In this document: in pieces, positions 14,906-22,640 of the stretch
How positions within the stretch are numbered: position 1 is the first letter of the stretch
How the letters are laid out: each line of letters opens with the position of its first letter
Source of the DNA: an uncultured Bacteroides sp.
GTDB taxonomy: Bacteria; Bacteroidota; Bacteroidia; Bacteroidales; Bacteroidaceae
NCBI GenBank assembly: GCA_900544075.1
Contig: UQTJ01000044.1
Coordinates: forward strand, 1-23,405
Direction: 5' to 3'
Length of the DNA: 23,405 bases
Translations under genes and position numbers: made by a program
Notes under the pieces: model-generated
Databases searched by the model: none
What the model was told of the DNA's origin: nothing
Seen by the model: the letters and a program-made list of their open reading frames with translations, nothing else

Positions 14906-15976
14906 TTAATGCATTTTCTCGAATTCCTGCATGCACTCGATAAGAGCCTTAACGCTTTCCAATGGCATAGCGTTATAACAAGAAGCACGGAATCCACCTA
15001 CTGAACGGTGACCTTTGATACCCACCATACCACGTTCGGTAGCAAACTTCAGGAAGTCAGCTTCCAAATCCTTGTATTCATCAGCCATCACGAAACAGAT
15101 GTTCATCAGTGAGCGGTCTTCTTTCACAGTCACTGTACCGCGGAACAGTTTGTTGCGGTCAATTTCAGCATAAAGCAAATCAGCACGTTCCTTAGCTCTG
15201 CGCTGCATTTCTTCCACACCACCCTGAGCCTTTATCCATTTCAGTGTCTGCAATGCAGCATAGATAGGCACTACAGGAGGAGTATTAAACATAGACCCCT
15301 TGTCAACGTGTGTCTTATAATCAAGCATTGTAGGGATATGACGTGTAACCTTGCCAAGCGCTTCATCTTTCACAATTACGAAAGTAACACCCGCAGGAGC
15401 CAGATTTTTCTGAGCACCGCCATAGATACAGATGTATTTTGAAACGTCAATAGGACGTGAGAAAATATCAGATGACATATCCGCAATCAAAGGAACATTC
15501 ACTTCAGGATCTGAATGCAATTCTGTTCCATAGATAGTATTGTTGGTGGTAATATGGAAATATTCCGCATCTTCAGGAATTACATAATCCTTAGGAATAT
15601 ATGTATATCCGTCTTTCTCTGATGAAGCGACTTCCACAGCTTCACCGAAAGCTTTTGCTTCCTTCAGCGCTTTCTTGGCCCAAGTACCAGTATTAAGATA
15701 AGCAGCTTTCTTTTCAAGGAAGTTATATGGAACCATACAGAATTCAAGGCTTGCACCGCCACCGAGGAATATCACTGAGTACCCTTCCGGGATATTTAAT
15801 ATCTCTTTAAACAAAGCAACGGCTTCGTCCACTACCGGCTGAAAGTCTTTTGCGCGATGACTGATTTCCATCAACGAAAGTCCAGAGCCGTTAAAATCCA
15901 ATATAGCTTGTGCTGTTTTCTCTATTACTTCGCGAGGCAAAATAGACGGTCCCGCATTAAAATTATGTTTTTTCAT
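14906..15976 (-). CDS. serC: Phosphoserine aminotransferase
   Basis: A 356-residue class V aminotransferase of the usual SerC length. It converts 3-phosphohydroxypyruvate and glutamate to phosphoserine and 2-oxoglutarate in serine (and possibly pyridoxal phosphate) synthesis. The start HNFNAGPSILPREVI is the family signature. Further on are GSGLSLMEISHRAKDF (about 30-45), VIFLGGGASLEFCMVPYN, TNNTIYGTE, and the PLP-lysine region CIYGGAQKNLAPAGVTFV (about 183-200). The C-terminus GIKGHRSVGGFRASCYNAMP is also characteristic. It is the first gene of the leftward serC-serA-DUF1015 operon. The best promoter lies about 250 bp upstream, giving a long leader. Confidence 0.96.
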   Translation of the reverse strand: MKKHNFNAGPSILPREVIEKTAQAILDFNGSGLSLMEISHRAKDFQPVVDEAVALFKEILNIPEGYSVIFLGGGASLEFCMVPYNFLEKKAAYLNTGTWAKKALKEAKAFGEAVEVASSEKDGYTYIPKDYVIPEDAEYFHITTNNTIYGTELHSDPEVNVPLIADMSSDIFSRPIDVSKYICIYGGAQKNLAPAGVTFVIVKDEALGKVTRHIPTMLDYKTHVDKGSMFNTPPVVPIYAALQTLKWIKAQGGVEEMQRRAKERADLLYAEIDRNKLFRGTVTVKEDRSLMNICFVMADEYKDLEADFLKFATERGMVGIKGHRSVGGFRASCYNAMPLESVKALIECMQEFEKMH

Positions 15977-16225
15977 TTGGCAGTTGTTTAATTGGTTTTA
16001 CATATATTTTAATATCTAACGATTGCGAATTTATGTATTTATTTCCACACATCCAAACTTTAATCTAATAAAATTACACCTACAAATGAAAATTTCTTTC
16101 ATTTTATGACATGAAGCATAATTTCACTATCATTTTGACACATAATTATTATACTGTGGTGTATTTTGTGATACGAACCATAGCAAATTGAGACAGTGAC
16201 CTGCCGTTCCGTATGTATCCTGACA

Positions 16226-16255
16226 CAAAGTTATCATTTTGCCAGTTCTATCAAA
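16226..16255 (-). promoter_or_regulatory. Candidate promoter of the serine operon
   Basis: TTTG (16252-16255), 18 bp, TAACTTTG (16226-16233) on the minus strand, overlapping the 3' end of the DEAD-box gene. The spacer is one base short of the usual 19. The implied leader to the serC ATG is about 240 bases. No closer TAnnTTTG box was seen in 15977-16225, which otherwise holds AT-rich sequence and a weak 8-bp inverted repeat at 16084-16104. Confidence 0.4.
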
Positions 16256-17550
16256 GTTTTTACCCCCTTAATCTTTTCATTTTGTATCAACTTTAACGTT
16301 TGTTGGCTCTTTTTTCTTGATATTGCGACAAAGGCATAATGGTCCTTAACATCAACCTTTCCTACATCATCCTTATTCAACCCGCCTTTCTTGAAAAGGA
16401 ATCCTACTATGTCTATCTTATTAATCTTATCCTTCTTTCCCTTACCTATATACAAGGTGACAAACTCGGGTTTCGACGGTTTGGGAGTGATTTCGGGCAG
16501 GACATATTCTTCAATCTCGGCCGGAATATATTCAGGAGTTTTCTCTTCTGTATACATTATTATATATGCACTACCTTCGGCATCCCATCTTGCAGTACGT
16601 CCGTTTCGATGTATAAACCCGTCTTCCGCAACAGGCAGATGATAGTGGACTACATTCTTTATCCCGGAAATATCAAGTCCGCGTGCAGCAAGGTCAGTTG
16701 AGATAAAGATATTGCAACTTCCGTTTCTGAACTTATACAATGCTCTTTCGCGGTCGTCCTGGTCCATTCCTCCGTGGAAAGTTTCGCAATACACTTTCAT
16801 AGAATGCAAGTACTTTCCTACCCTGTCCACACTCTCACGATGATTGCAGAAAACGAGCGTCTGCTCCGAACCCAGAGTGCAAACCAGTTTATACAGCGTT
16901 TCCAACTTATCTTTTACCGGTGATTCCACCTTATATAAATGAAGCCTGTCCGAGAATTGCTCTTCCGAATTCAGGAAATTCAGCCTTACACTCTTGTTTA
17001 CTCCCGTAAAACGTGGTATCTCTTCTGCATCCGTAGCAGAAAGAAGGAATCTTCTACGCAAGTTAGGCAACTTTCCTATCACATCGGCCATTTCCTCCTG
17101 AAACCCGAACTCCAAACATTTGTCGAACTCATCTATTATAAGTACACGCACTGTAGAGGCATCAATATTCCCTTTCCCCAAATGGTCGTTCATACGTCCC
17201 GGTGTTCCGATAATCACCGACGGACGGATACCTTTCATTGTACGGTGCTCGTCCATGGCCGGTCGTCCACCATAGCAACTCATAACCTGGAAATCCGTAG
17301 CCATCGCCTTGAAGACCTGCTCTATCTGCAATGCCAGTTCTCGCGACGGAACAAGCACCACAGCCTGTACCCCCTCTGTATCCTTCTTCAGTGTCTGCAC
17401 AAGCGGAATGAGATATGCCAATGTCTTTCCGGAACCGGTAGGCGAAAGCAGCACAATGTCGTTTCCTTCCTTATAAGCATCTACAGCAGCCTGCTGCATA
17501 GCGTTCAACTCTTCTATTTTCAGATTCTTCAGTATTGTACGGATATCCAT
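16234..17550 (-). CDS. DEAD-box RNA helicase with DbpA-type RNA-binding domain
   Basis: A helicase of about 438 residues. Motifs (numbered from the alternative ATG at 17556) are the Q-motif region LNAMQQAAVDA, Walker A SPTGSGKT (38-45), VPSRELALQ (motif Ia), GTPGR (motif Ib), DEFD (142-145) in place of DEAD, SAT (173-175), and in the second RecA domain LVFCNHRES, FISTDLAARGLDI and HRNGRTAR. The last 70 residues (VTLYIGKGKKDKINKIDIVG onward) look like the DbpA RNA-binding domain, which in E. coli DbpA contacts 23S rRNA hairpin 92. A ribosome-assembly role is therefore likely but inferred. ATGs at 17556 and 17550 are both possible; they differ by two residues. It lies 20-26 bp after the methyltransferase stop and may receive read-through from it. 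Confidence 0.93.
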   Translation of the reverse strand: MDIRTILKNLKIEELNAMQQAAVDAYKEGNDIVLLSPTGSGKTLAYLIPLVQTLKKDTEGVQAVVLVPSRELALQIEQVFKAMATDFQVMSCYGGRPAMDEHRTMKGIRPSVIIGTPGRMNDHLGKGNIDASTVRVLIIDEFDKCLEFGFQEEMADVIGKLPNLRRRFLLSATDAEEIPRFTGVNKSVRLNFLNSEEQFSDRLHLYKVESPVKDKLETLYKLVCTLGSEQTLVFCNHRESVDRVGKYLHSMKVYCETFHGGMDQDDRERALYKFRNGSCNIFISTDLAARGLDISGIKNVVHYHLPVAEDGFIHRNGRTARWDAEGSAYIIMYTEEKTPEYIPAEIEEYVLPEITPKPSKPEFVTLYIGKGKKDKINKIDIVGFLFKKGGLNKDDVGKVDVKDHYAFVAISRKKSQQTLKLIQNEKIKGVKTLIELAK

Positions 17551-17576
17551 TATCATATTATTTTTTAACTGTGTAT

Positions 17577-19256
17577 TTAGAATAATTCAAACTGGGTAGG
17601 ATTAGAGTTCTTTTTTAGGAATAACAAGAACTTCTCCAAATCAGACTTATCTACATTCAAATTTTCATTCTGAGCATATTCTAATATTCTCATAAAGTCT
17701 ATGCGCATAAGTAAATCTTTATTAATAACCCTCTTTGCATCAACAAACAATAATGATTGAATGAAAAGTTGGACAGGGTTACTATTTAATATGCTTTGCA
17801 CGACACGAGCTTCCTCATAGTTATCAAATCCCAATAAATAACACGTGTCATCCAACATTACAGGTTTACTATCTATTTCCCCCACTAATGAAAAGTGAGG
17901 TTTCTTATAAAGACCGGAAACTACGACTTTATATTTTTTAAAAGAATAATCACCTATTCCAAAAAGACAAAACCGAGGACGATTTTTATAAATACTACTA
18001 CCTCTTTTATCCAAATATTCAGCATGTTTATTCAAGTAATCGTATGCCAACGGGCATGACTGTCTAATCCACCCGGTATCTTCATTTGTTGATTTTTGTG
18101 TTACAATAACGTACTTGCGTGTATTACTGATTTGGTCTTCTTTTATATCCGAACTTTTAACAAGAGGATAAACCAAATCACTCTCTATATTTACAATTTG
18201 ACCTAATCCATTTACATATTTTCCGTCTATTAACGTCAATTCCATCACTTTTGAGCAGTCATGCTTTACACCGGACCACCATATAAGAGGCGATTTCCCG
18301 TCCATATAATGATATTTTGCGTAAGATATTATATCTGAAACAAAACTATTGCCAACCCATCCATATTCTTGCAAACATTTCAAAGAATAAAAATCTCGCA
18401 CAATACATTGTCTGTTAGCTTTATTTCCTATTTCCGCATATAGAAGTGCCGCTGCTACCGATACTCCAAATTCTTTTTTTGCATCTATATTATATTGGGT
18501 TATAGAAGTAATCGGGTATCGACTGTTTTTTTGCTCATAAACAATATTTTTTATTACAGATGTCTTTACGAGTAAAGCCAACGTGGCACATTCACCTTCA
18601 AGAAAATCAATCATTTGGCTGCAAATATATTCGGCAATATCAAAGTTCCCTTTACCTGTTATAGCATTAAGTCCCTTTACTTTCTTGAAATTACTTTTTA
18701 CAGGAAGATTTCCACTTTGAATTATACCTAATTTACTGTTTGTTACCCATGGAGGATTTCCTATAACCAATACATTCCTGCCTTTAAGACACTTCTTTAT
18801 AGAATTAAAATTAAAGTCAAAAACATTTTGATGAAACAGATTGATTTTAACCTTATTAGCATTCGGATTATCTAAATAATACTGCAAGATACTGACCTTC
18901 AGTTGTTCAAGATATGGTTCATAAATTTCTATACCATAAATATCTTCAATACTATCAAAAGTCTGTAAAGCCGCCAATATGAAATGCCCTTTACCACATG
19001 TAGGCTCAACTATTACGTGTGGATTTATGCCTTGCTCCTTTAGTAAACGACAAACTGACAAAGCCAGTTCCATACTTGTTTGCCAATCACCATATTCTTC
19101 CTTACTAACATTATCGGTAGCATCATCGCACTTAATAGAACAAATATCATCAGCATCTCTAAAAAAATTAGAGATACCACAAAAAGTTTCCATTTGAATA
19201 TTTGCCAAATTCAAAGGTAGCGATTTAACAGATTCAATATAACTAATTGCCGTCAT
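17577..19256 (-). CDS. Type II-like N6-adenine DNA methyltransferase
   Basis: A 559-residue class I SAM-dependent methyltransferase, probably the protective half of a restriction-modification pair. SAM-binding motif I is VIVEPTCGKGHF (81-92), preceded by YGDWQTSMELAL, a stretch seen before motif I in Eco57I/TaqI-like enzymes. GIEIYEPYLEQL (motif II) follows, and catalytic motif IV is VIGNPPW (164-170), the NPPW/Y type of N6-adenine enzymes. The C-terminal half (about 330-540, with YVIVTQKSTNEDTGWI and RPRFCLFGIGDYSFKKYKVV) resembles a TaqI-type target-recognition domain. The start codon lies inside the end of the upstream endonuclease gene (14-bp overlap). Base composition is visibly A+T-rich compared with neighbours, suggesting acquisition. 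The recognition sequence cannot be read from the protein. Confidence 0.88.
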   Translation of the reverse strand: MTAISYIESVKSLPLNLANIQMETFCGISNFFRDADDICSIKCDDATDNVSKEEYGDWQTSMELALSVCRLLKEQGINPHVIVEPTCGKGHFILAALQTFDSIEDIYGIEIYEPYLEQLKVSILQYYLDNPNANKVKINLFHQNVFDFNFNSIKKCLKGRNVLVIGNPPWVTNSKLGIIQSGNLPVKSNFKKVKGLNAITGKGNFDIAEYICSQMIDFLEGECATLALLVKTSVIKNIVYEQKNSRYPITSITQYNIDAKKEFGVSVAAALLYAEIGNKANRQCIVRDFYSLKCLQEYGWVGNSFVSDIISYAKYHYMDGKSPLIWWSGVKHDCSKVMELTLIDGKYVNGLGQIVNIESDLVYPLVKSSDIKEDQISNTRKYVIVTQKSTNEDTGWIRQSCPLAYDYLNKHAEYLDKRGSSIYKNRPRFCLFGIGDYSFKKYKVVVSGLYKKPHFSLVGEIDSKPVMLDDTCYLLGFDNYEEARVVQSILNSNPVQLFIQSLLFVDAKRVINKDLLMRIDFMRILEYAQNENLNVDKSDLEKFLLFLKKNSNPTQFELF

Positions 19257-20004
19257 ATTTTACTATAGTGGTTATTCCGGTAACATTTTCTTCAAGCGAT
19301 ACAATTCTACTATATTGAAGCCTCCATTGCAAGGCATTTGAAATAGTTAAGTACCCTATTTCCGGAGGGTTATTCAAGATATCCTGAGCCATTTTATACA
19401 ATGTGACATCATCTGCCGGTATATTACGATCTGATAGAAAAGCATATATATCATCAAGATTGCCTTTATTATTTATAATTTGTCGTAATCCTATAGTTGT
19501 CTGATAATCAGCAGTACGGCTTGCATCAATAAATGTACAGGATATGAAATCCAACATGCCCTTCTTTTGTACATCATCATCTTCCTTTTTATACATAAAC
19601 ACTATAAGATTATATCCCAAACCAAAAATTTTTTGTTTACTATCTTTGTAAGGACAGCTTGATTGAGGCTGTTTTATTGATGTAACCTTTATATCTGTAT
19701 TTACAGACGGTAAATCCAATCCACTCGCTGAATTTCCAACAGTCAAGTCATACCTTTCTGCCAAAAAGTCTTTGAATAAATGTTCTACAAATGTACCCAC
19801 CGCTTTTCCATCCGTAATACCAAAAAGTTCCTCTCGATATAGTTTACTCTGAGAACGACAGAATTCTTTCGCACACTTTATAAGACTATCTATATTTAAA
19901 CTTTTTTCATCGAACCTGCTTTTTATATTTCCAATTAATGCAAAGATAATCAATCTCACAATAACACATGACAGATAAAGGATAATTTTAGAACATAATC
20001 CCAA
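19243..20004 (-). CDS. Probable type II restriction endonuclease, start uncertain or frameshifted
   Basis: A frame of up to 253 codons, overlapping the methyltransferase start by 14 bp. The core GTFVEHLFKDFLAERYDL followed by SGLDLPSVNTDIKVTS (D, then D-x-K) fits a PD-(D/E)XK nuclease, and position beside a DNA methyltransferase supports a restriction enzyme. I do not recognise its specificity family. The frame opens with TTG at 20004 and has GTG at 19959, but the first 25 residues are an unexpected hydrophobic stretch, and a -7-like box (TATCTTTG, 19941-19948) lies inside it. An ATG at 19910 is out of frame by one base, and one more A in the following A6 run would give MKKSLNIDSLIKCAKEF. The gene may be phase-variable, inactivated, affected by a sequencing error, or use an unusual start. 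Confidence 0.7.
   Translation of the reverse strand: MGLCSKIILYLSCVIVRLIIFALIGNIKSRFDEKSLNIDSLIKCAKEFCRSQSKLYREELFGITDGKAVGTFVEHLFKDFLAERYDLTVGNSASGLDLPSVNTDIKVTSIKQPQSSCPYKDSKQKIFGLGYNLIVFMYKKEDDDVQKKGMLDFISCTFIDASRTADYQTTIGLRQIINNKGNLDDIYAFLSDRNIPADDVTLYKMAQDILNNPPEIGYLTISNALQWRLQYSRIVSLEENVTGITTIVKYDGN
19941..19948 (-). promoter_or_regulatory. Possible -7 box of the restriction-modification operon
   Basis: The minus strand reads TATCTTTG, an exact TAnnTTTG match, 31 bp before the ATG at 19910. No clear -33 TTTG was found. If real, translation must begin after about 19935, which argues against the upstream TTG and GTG starts of the endonuclease. Confidence 0.4.
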
Positions 20005-20046
20005 GCATTTAGCTTAGATAAACATTTTCGTCAGTTCATAATCTCT

Positions 20047-20126
20047 AAATACAATCTATATTTATATAAACAAAGGTTGTATTTTTATATATATAGGTTA
20101 TATTTATAAATACATAAGTTGTATTT
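20047..20126. repeat. AT-rich direct repeats with exact 21-bp spacing
   Basis: The decamer rGTTrTATTT occurs at 20075, 20096 and 20117, with start points exactly 21 bp apart. A degenerate copy (aTCTATATTT) lies one further period upstream at 20054. An inverted copy, AAATACAAT, is at 20047-20055. The array lies between the divergent restriction-modification operon and the kinase gene. Two-turn spacing suggests a binding array for a dimeric or polymerising protein, or phased A-tract-like curvature. No controller gene is visible nearby. Confidence 0.6.
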
Positions 20127-20206
20127 ACAGAATTTGTCAGGCCAAAACAAACTTTATATGCCCGGAAAATGAAGTTTTTTCTCCATCAATAAAATAATGC
20201 AAAATA

Positions 20207-20238
20207 TTTGCCTCGTACCCAAAAAGTAACGTACTTTG
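20207..20238 (+). promoter_or_regulatory. Bacteroidota-type promoter of the pyridoxal kinase-like gene
   Basis: TTTG (20207-20210), 20 bp, GTACTTTG (20231-20238); the -7 box differs from TAnnTTTG in its first two bases, or can be read as TAnTTTG. The ATG at 20262 lies 23 bp further on, which supports that start over the longer open frame. Confidence 0.55.
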
Positions 20239-20261
20239 CAGCAATAACATCAAAAATAAAT

Positions 20262-21272
20262 ATGGCAGACAATTATATAGAAAACAAATACGAGCAATAT
20301 CAGGCAAGAAAAGCTGCATGGCAGAAATCAGGAATGAAAAAGAAAAAACCGGCCACAGCACATACTTCTACGACTGGTTCCGGTATGCAGAAAACGTATC
20401 TGCAAAGTCACGTAAAACGTGTAGTTGCGGTACACGACCTGTCCGGAGCCGGAAGAGTATCTCTAATGGCAGTGATTCCTATTCTTTCTTCCATGGGAAT
20501 ACAGGTATGTCCCCTACCAACGGCAGTCCTCTCGGCACATACACAATATCCGCATTACTCGTTCCTCGACCTGACAGAGGAAATGAAACGAATAATAGAA
20601 AGCTGGGAAAAGCTTGATATGAAGTTTGATACATTCTACACCGGATATCTCGGTTCACCGCAGCAAGTACAGATAGTAGAGAATTTCATATCGAAGTTCC
20701 GCCGCCCACAGGATATGGTAGTAGTGGACCCGGTGCTTGGTGACAATGGCAATCTGTACAAAGGAATCACAGAAGATATGGTGACAGAGATGAAGAAACT
20801 CATACGATATGCCGATGTGATTACTCCAAACATGACAGAGGTTTTCAAACTCCTGGACATGGAATATAAAAGCGAGGTGACTGTACAGGAAATGAAATCA
20901 TATCTGAAAAGACTCTCAGATGCAGGACCGGACATTGTAATAGCGACCAGTGTTCCTGTTCCTGAAAATGCACATATGACTTCCGTCTTTGCATACAACC
21001 GCCACGGCAACAGATACTGGAAAGTAACCTGTCCGTATCTTCCGGCTCACTATCCGGGCACAGGGGATACATTCACAAGCGTAATAACCGGTTCATTGAT
21101 GCAAGGTGACAGCTTGCCGATAGCACTCGACAGGGCCACACAGTTCATCCTCCAGGGAATACGTGCCACATTCGGCTATGAATACAACAACCTCGATGGT
21201 ATAATGCTTGAAAAGGTACTTCACAATCTTGATATGCCGATACAGATAAGCAGTTACGAAGTTTTGGAATAA
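20262..21272 (+). CDS. Pyridoxal/pyridoxamine kinase-like protein with N-terminal extension
   Basis: A 336-residue PfkB/ribokinase-fold protein, probably a B6-vitamer kinase (ATP-dependent phosphorylation of pyridoxal or pyridoxamine, cytoplasmic). The kinase body begins near residue 50 with VKRVVAVHDLSGAGRVSLMA. It then shows PTAVLSAHTQYP (86-97), TGYLGSPQQ, VVVDPVLGDNG (153-163), ITPNMTEVFKLL (187-198) and the anion hole/catalytic YPGTGDTFTSV (264-274, Asp269). Family members usually have about 280-290 residues. The first 48 residues here are a polar, basic extension (ADNYIENKYEQYQARKAAWQ, then KKKK and a Ser/Thr/Gly-rich linker) of unknown role. The ATG at 20262 is chosen over the TTG at 20208, which lies within the promoter. 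A strong terminator follows directly. Confidence 0.88.
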   Translation: MADNYIENKYEQYQARKAAWQKSGMKKKKPATAHTSTTGSGMQKTYLQSHVKRVVAVHDLSGAGRVSLMAVIPILSSMGIQVCPLPTAVLSAHTQYPHYSFLDLTEEMKRIIESWEKLDMKFDTFYTGYLGSPQQVQIVENFISKFRRPQDMVVVDPVLGDNGNLYKGITEDMVTEMKKLIRYADVITPNMTEVFKLLDMEYKSEVTVQEMKSYLKRLSDAGPDIVIATSVPVPENAHMTSVFAYNRHGNRYWKVTCPYLPAHYPGTGDTFTSVITGSLMQGDSLPIALDRATQFILQGIRATFGYEYNNLDGIMLEKVLHNLDMPIQISSYEVLE

Positions 21273-21274
21273 CG

Positions 21275-21322
21275 ACATAATATAAAAGCGGTCAGTTGGT
21301 TCTGACCGCTTTTATATTATGT
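21275..21322 (+). terminator. Strong terminator with perfect 21-bp stem
   Basis: The arms at 21275-21295 and 21302-21322 are exact reverse complements around the loop TTGGTT. The GC core GCGGTCAG/CTGACCGC is flanked by AAAA on one side and TTTT on the other, so the hairpin can work on both strands. It begins 2 bases after the kinase stop codon. Confidence 0.9.
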
Positions 21323-21355
21323 ACCTGCAATCATAATCTTATCATTCTCAACCGA

Positions 21356-21385
21356 AAAGGATAATTATACAGTCAATTATTCTTT
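21356..21385 (-). terminator. Weak hairpin after the envelope operon
   Basis: Arms AAAGGATAATT (21356-21366) and AATTATTCTTT (21375-21385) pair with one G-T wobble around 8 bases. On the minus strand the stem ends in CCTTTTCGG. It lies 80 bp after the lipoprotein stop. The stem is AT-rich, so this is a tentative terminator. Confidence 0.35.
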
Positions 21386-21464
21386 CAATGAATTTATCTA
21401 TCTTTCGTTTTACGCCTTTCCAGTAAATATGTTTCATAATGCTTATACAAAAAGATTAAAACCA

Positions 21465-22034
21465 TTACTCATACTTTCCCATAAAATGGTACACAAGCTG
21501 TGTGAAGTCCTCATATTTCTTTCCGTCTACCCATAATTCCATAGGAGAAATATTGAACATTATAAAGTTTTCACCCACTTCAGCATCTCCACCAAAAGTC
21601 TGTGAAAAAACAATTTTTATAGTTGGTGGTGCACCATATCCACCCAAAACACAAATATCCTTAGGCCGTAATCCAAAGTTTATATTCCAATCATCCCTCT
21701 GCCAAAAATGATAACCTGCCACAACTTCTACCTCACCAATCTCACGCAAGCGTTCTGATAGACTTTTATCTGATACTAATTCAGAAATAGGTAGAAGTGA
21801 CATGCTAAACTTCATTGAATCACGCGAAACTGCGGTTACATTTTGAAGTTCGGTTATATCGGCTCCGCGATAGTAAGCTACTTGTACAGTTCCATGATAA
21901 GTTCCTTTCAAATCAAAAAGAGCCTGCAAAATTTCCTCTTTTGAGAAACCTTCCTCTTCATTTTTATTACAACTTGTAAAAGTTAATATGAAGTTAAACA
22001 GAAAGAGAGTCAATAAAAGATTTTTTGTTTTCAT
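21465..22034 (-). CDS. Hypothetical Bacteroidales lipoprotein (possibly DUF4840-like)
   Basis: A 189-residue protein with a lipoprotein signal ending FTSC (Cys22), then a polar tether NKNEEEG. The mature part starts EEILQALFDLKGTYHGTVQV and continues with predicted beta-strands; the pattern LKGTYHGTVQV followed by SMSLLPISELV recalls DUF4840-type lipoproteins, but I could not verify this. It is probably anchored in the outer membrane. The gene is last in a three-gene leftward operon, 30 bp after the beta-barrel gene. No enzymatic motif is visible. Confidence 0.75.
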   Translation of the reverse strand: MKTKNLLLTLFLFNFILTFTSCNKNEEEGFSKEEILQALFDLKGTYHGTVQVAYYRGADITELQNVTAVSRDSMKFSMSLLPISELVSDKSLSERLREIGEVEVVAGYHFWQRDDWNINFGLRPKDICVLGGYGAPPTIKIVFSQTFGGDAEVGENFIMFNISPMELWVDGKKYEDFTQLVYHFMGKYE

Positions 22035-22064
22035 AATTAAAAGATTTTATCATGATTTTGGCTT

Positions 22065-22622
22065 TTAGAATGACACACCAACACTCAGTGTTATTCCTCC
22101 TGCATTAAATGTCTTGTTTTCACTTTCGGTTTTTCCATCTCCCGGAATATATGAAAACTCATATATTGCCCTATTATATGTATATCCCAAACCTATATGG
22201 ACCGATGTTTTTCTTACTACCGGTAGTGAAACTCCTATAGACGGAGAAAAATAAAAGCCTCCACTATTATATTCTCCACCATCATGCTCTTCATCAATGA
22301 GTTCTGAATATCCTACTTTCATATCTATATAAGGCTTAACCTTTAAATTGCCCACCGTATAACGTACATCAGCAAACACAGGCATACTGTATGTCTTAAG
22401 CCTGTGATTTTCTGTAGAAACCCCAAATCCTACACCACCTCCTATGAACAGACTATTATGCAAAAACTCAACTCCGTGAACAGTATTTATATTCCATTGG
22501 TCAAAACCATACTCACCAACGCCAAAAGAATAACCGCTATTTATAAAACCACGATAGTTACTCTGAGCTGAAGAAACGGAAGTAATACATAGTATTATCA
22601 ATAAAAATAATGGTTTCCTCAT
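22065..22622 (-). CDS. Small outer-membrane beta-barrel protein
   Basis: A 185-residue protein with a signal peptide (MRKPLFLLIILCITSVSSAQS). The mature part alternates aromatic and glycine-rich strands: NSLFIGGGVGFGVST, VKPYIDMKVGYSELI, GGFYFSPSIGVSLPVV, SVHIGLGYTYNRAIYEF. The C-terminal strand ITLSVGVSF ends in Phe, as in proteins inserted by the BAM complex. Size and layout suit an eight-stranded OmpA/OmpX-like barrel. It lies 18 bp after the DKNYY-type gene and 30 bp before the lipoprotein gene, so the three are probably co-expressed. Specific function is unknown. Confidence 0.85.
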   Translation of the reverse strand: MRKPLFLLIILCITSVSSAQSNYRGFINSGYSFGVGEYGFDQWNINTVHGVEFLHNSLFIGGGVGFGVSTENHRLKTYSMPVFADVRYTVGNLKVKPYIDMKVGYSELIDEEHDGGEYNSGGFYFSPSIGVSLPVVRKTSVHIGLGYTYNRAIYEFSYIPGDGKTESENKTFNAGGITLSVGVSF

Positions 22623-22640
22623 AATTGGTATATTTAATGA

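Noticed and set aside
16084..16104. AAATGAAA/TTTCATTT inverted repeat in the serC leader as a riboswitch or terminator
   Set aside because: Only an 8-bp AT-rich stem, with no T run or known riboswitch core around it.
16939..17568. A 209-codon open frame antisense to the helicase
   Set aside because: The translation has no domain character, and the opposite strand encodes a complete DEAD-box protein.
20047..20126. The 21-bp-spaced repeats as a CRISPR array
   Set aside because: The repeats are about 10 bp with 11-bp AT-rich gaps, far too short for CRISPR repeats and spacers, and no cas genes are nearby.
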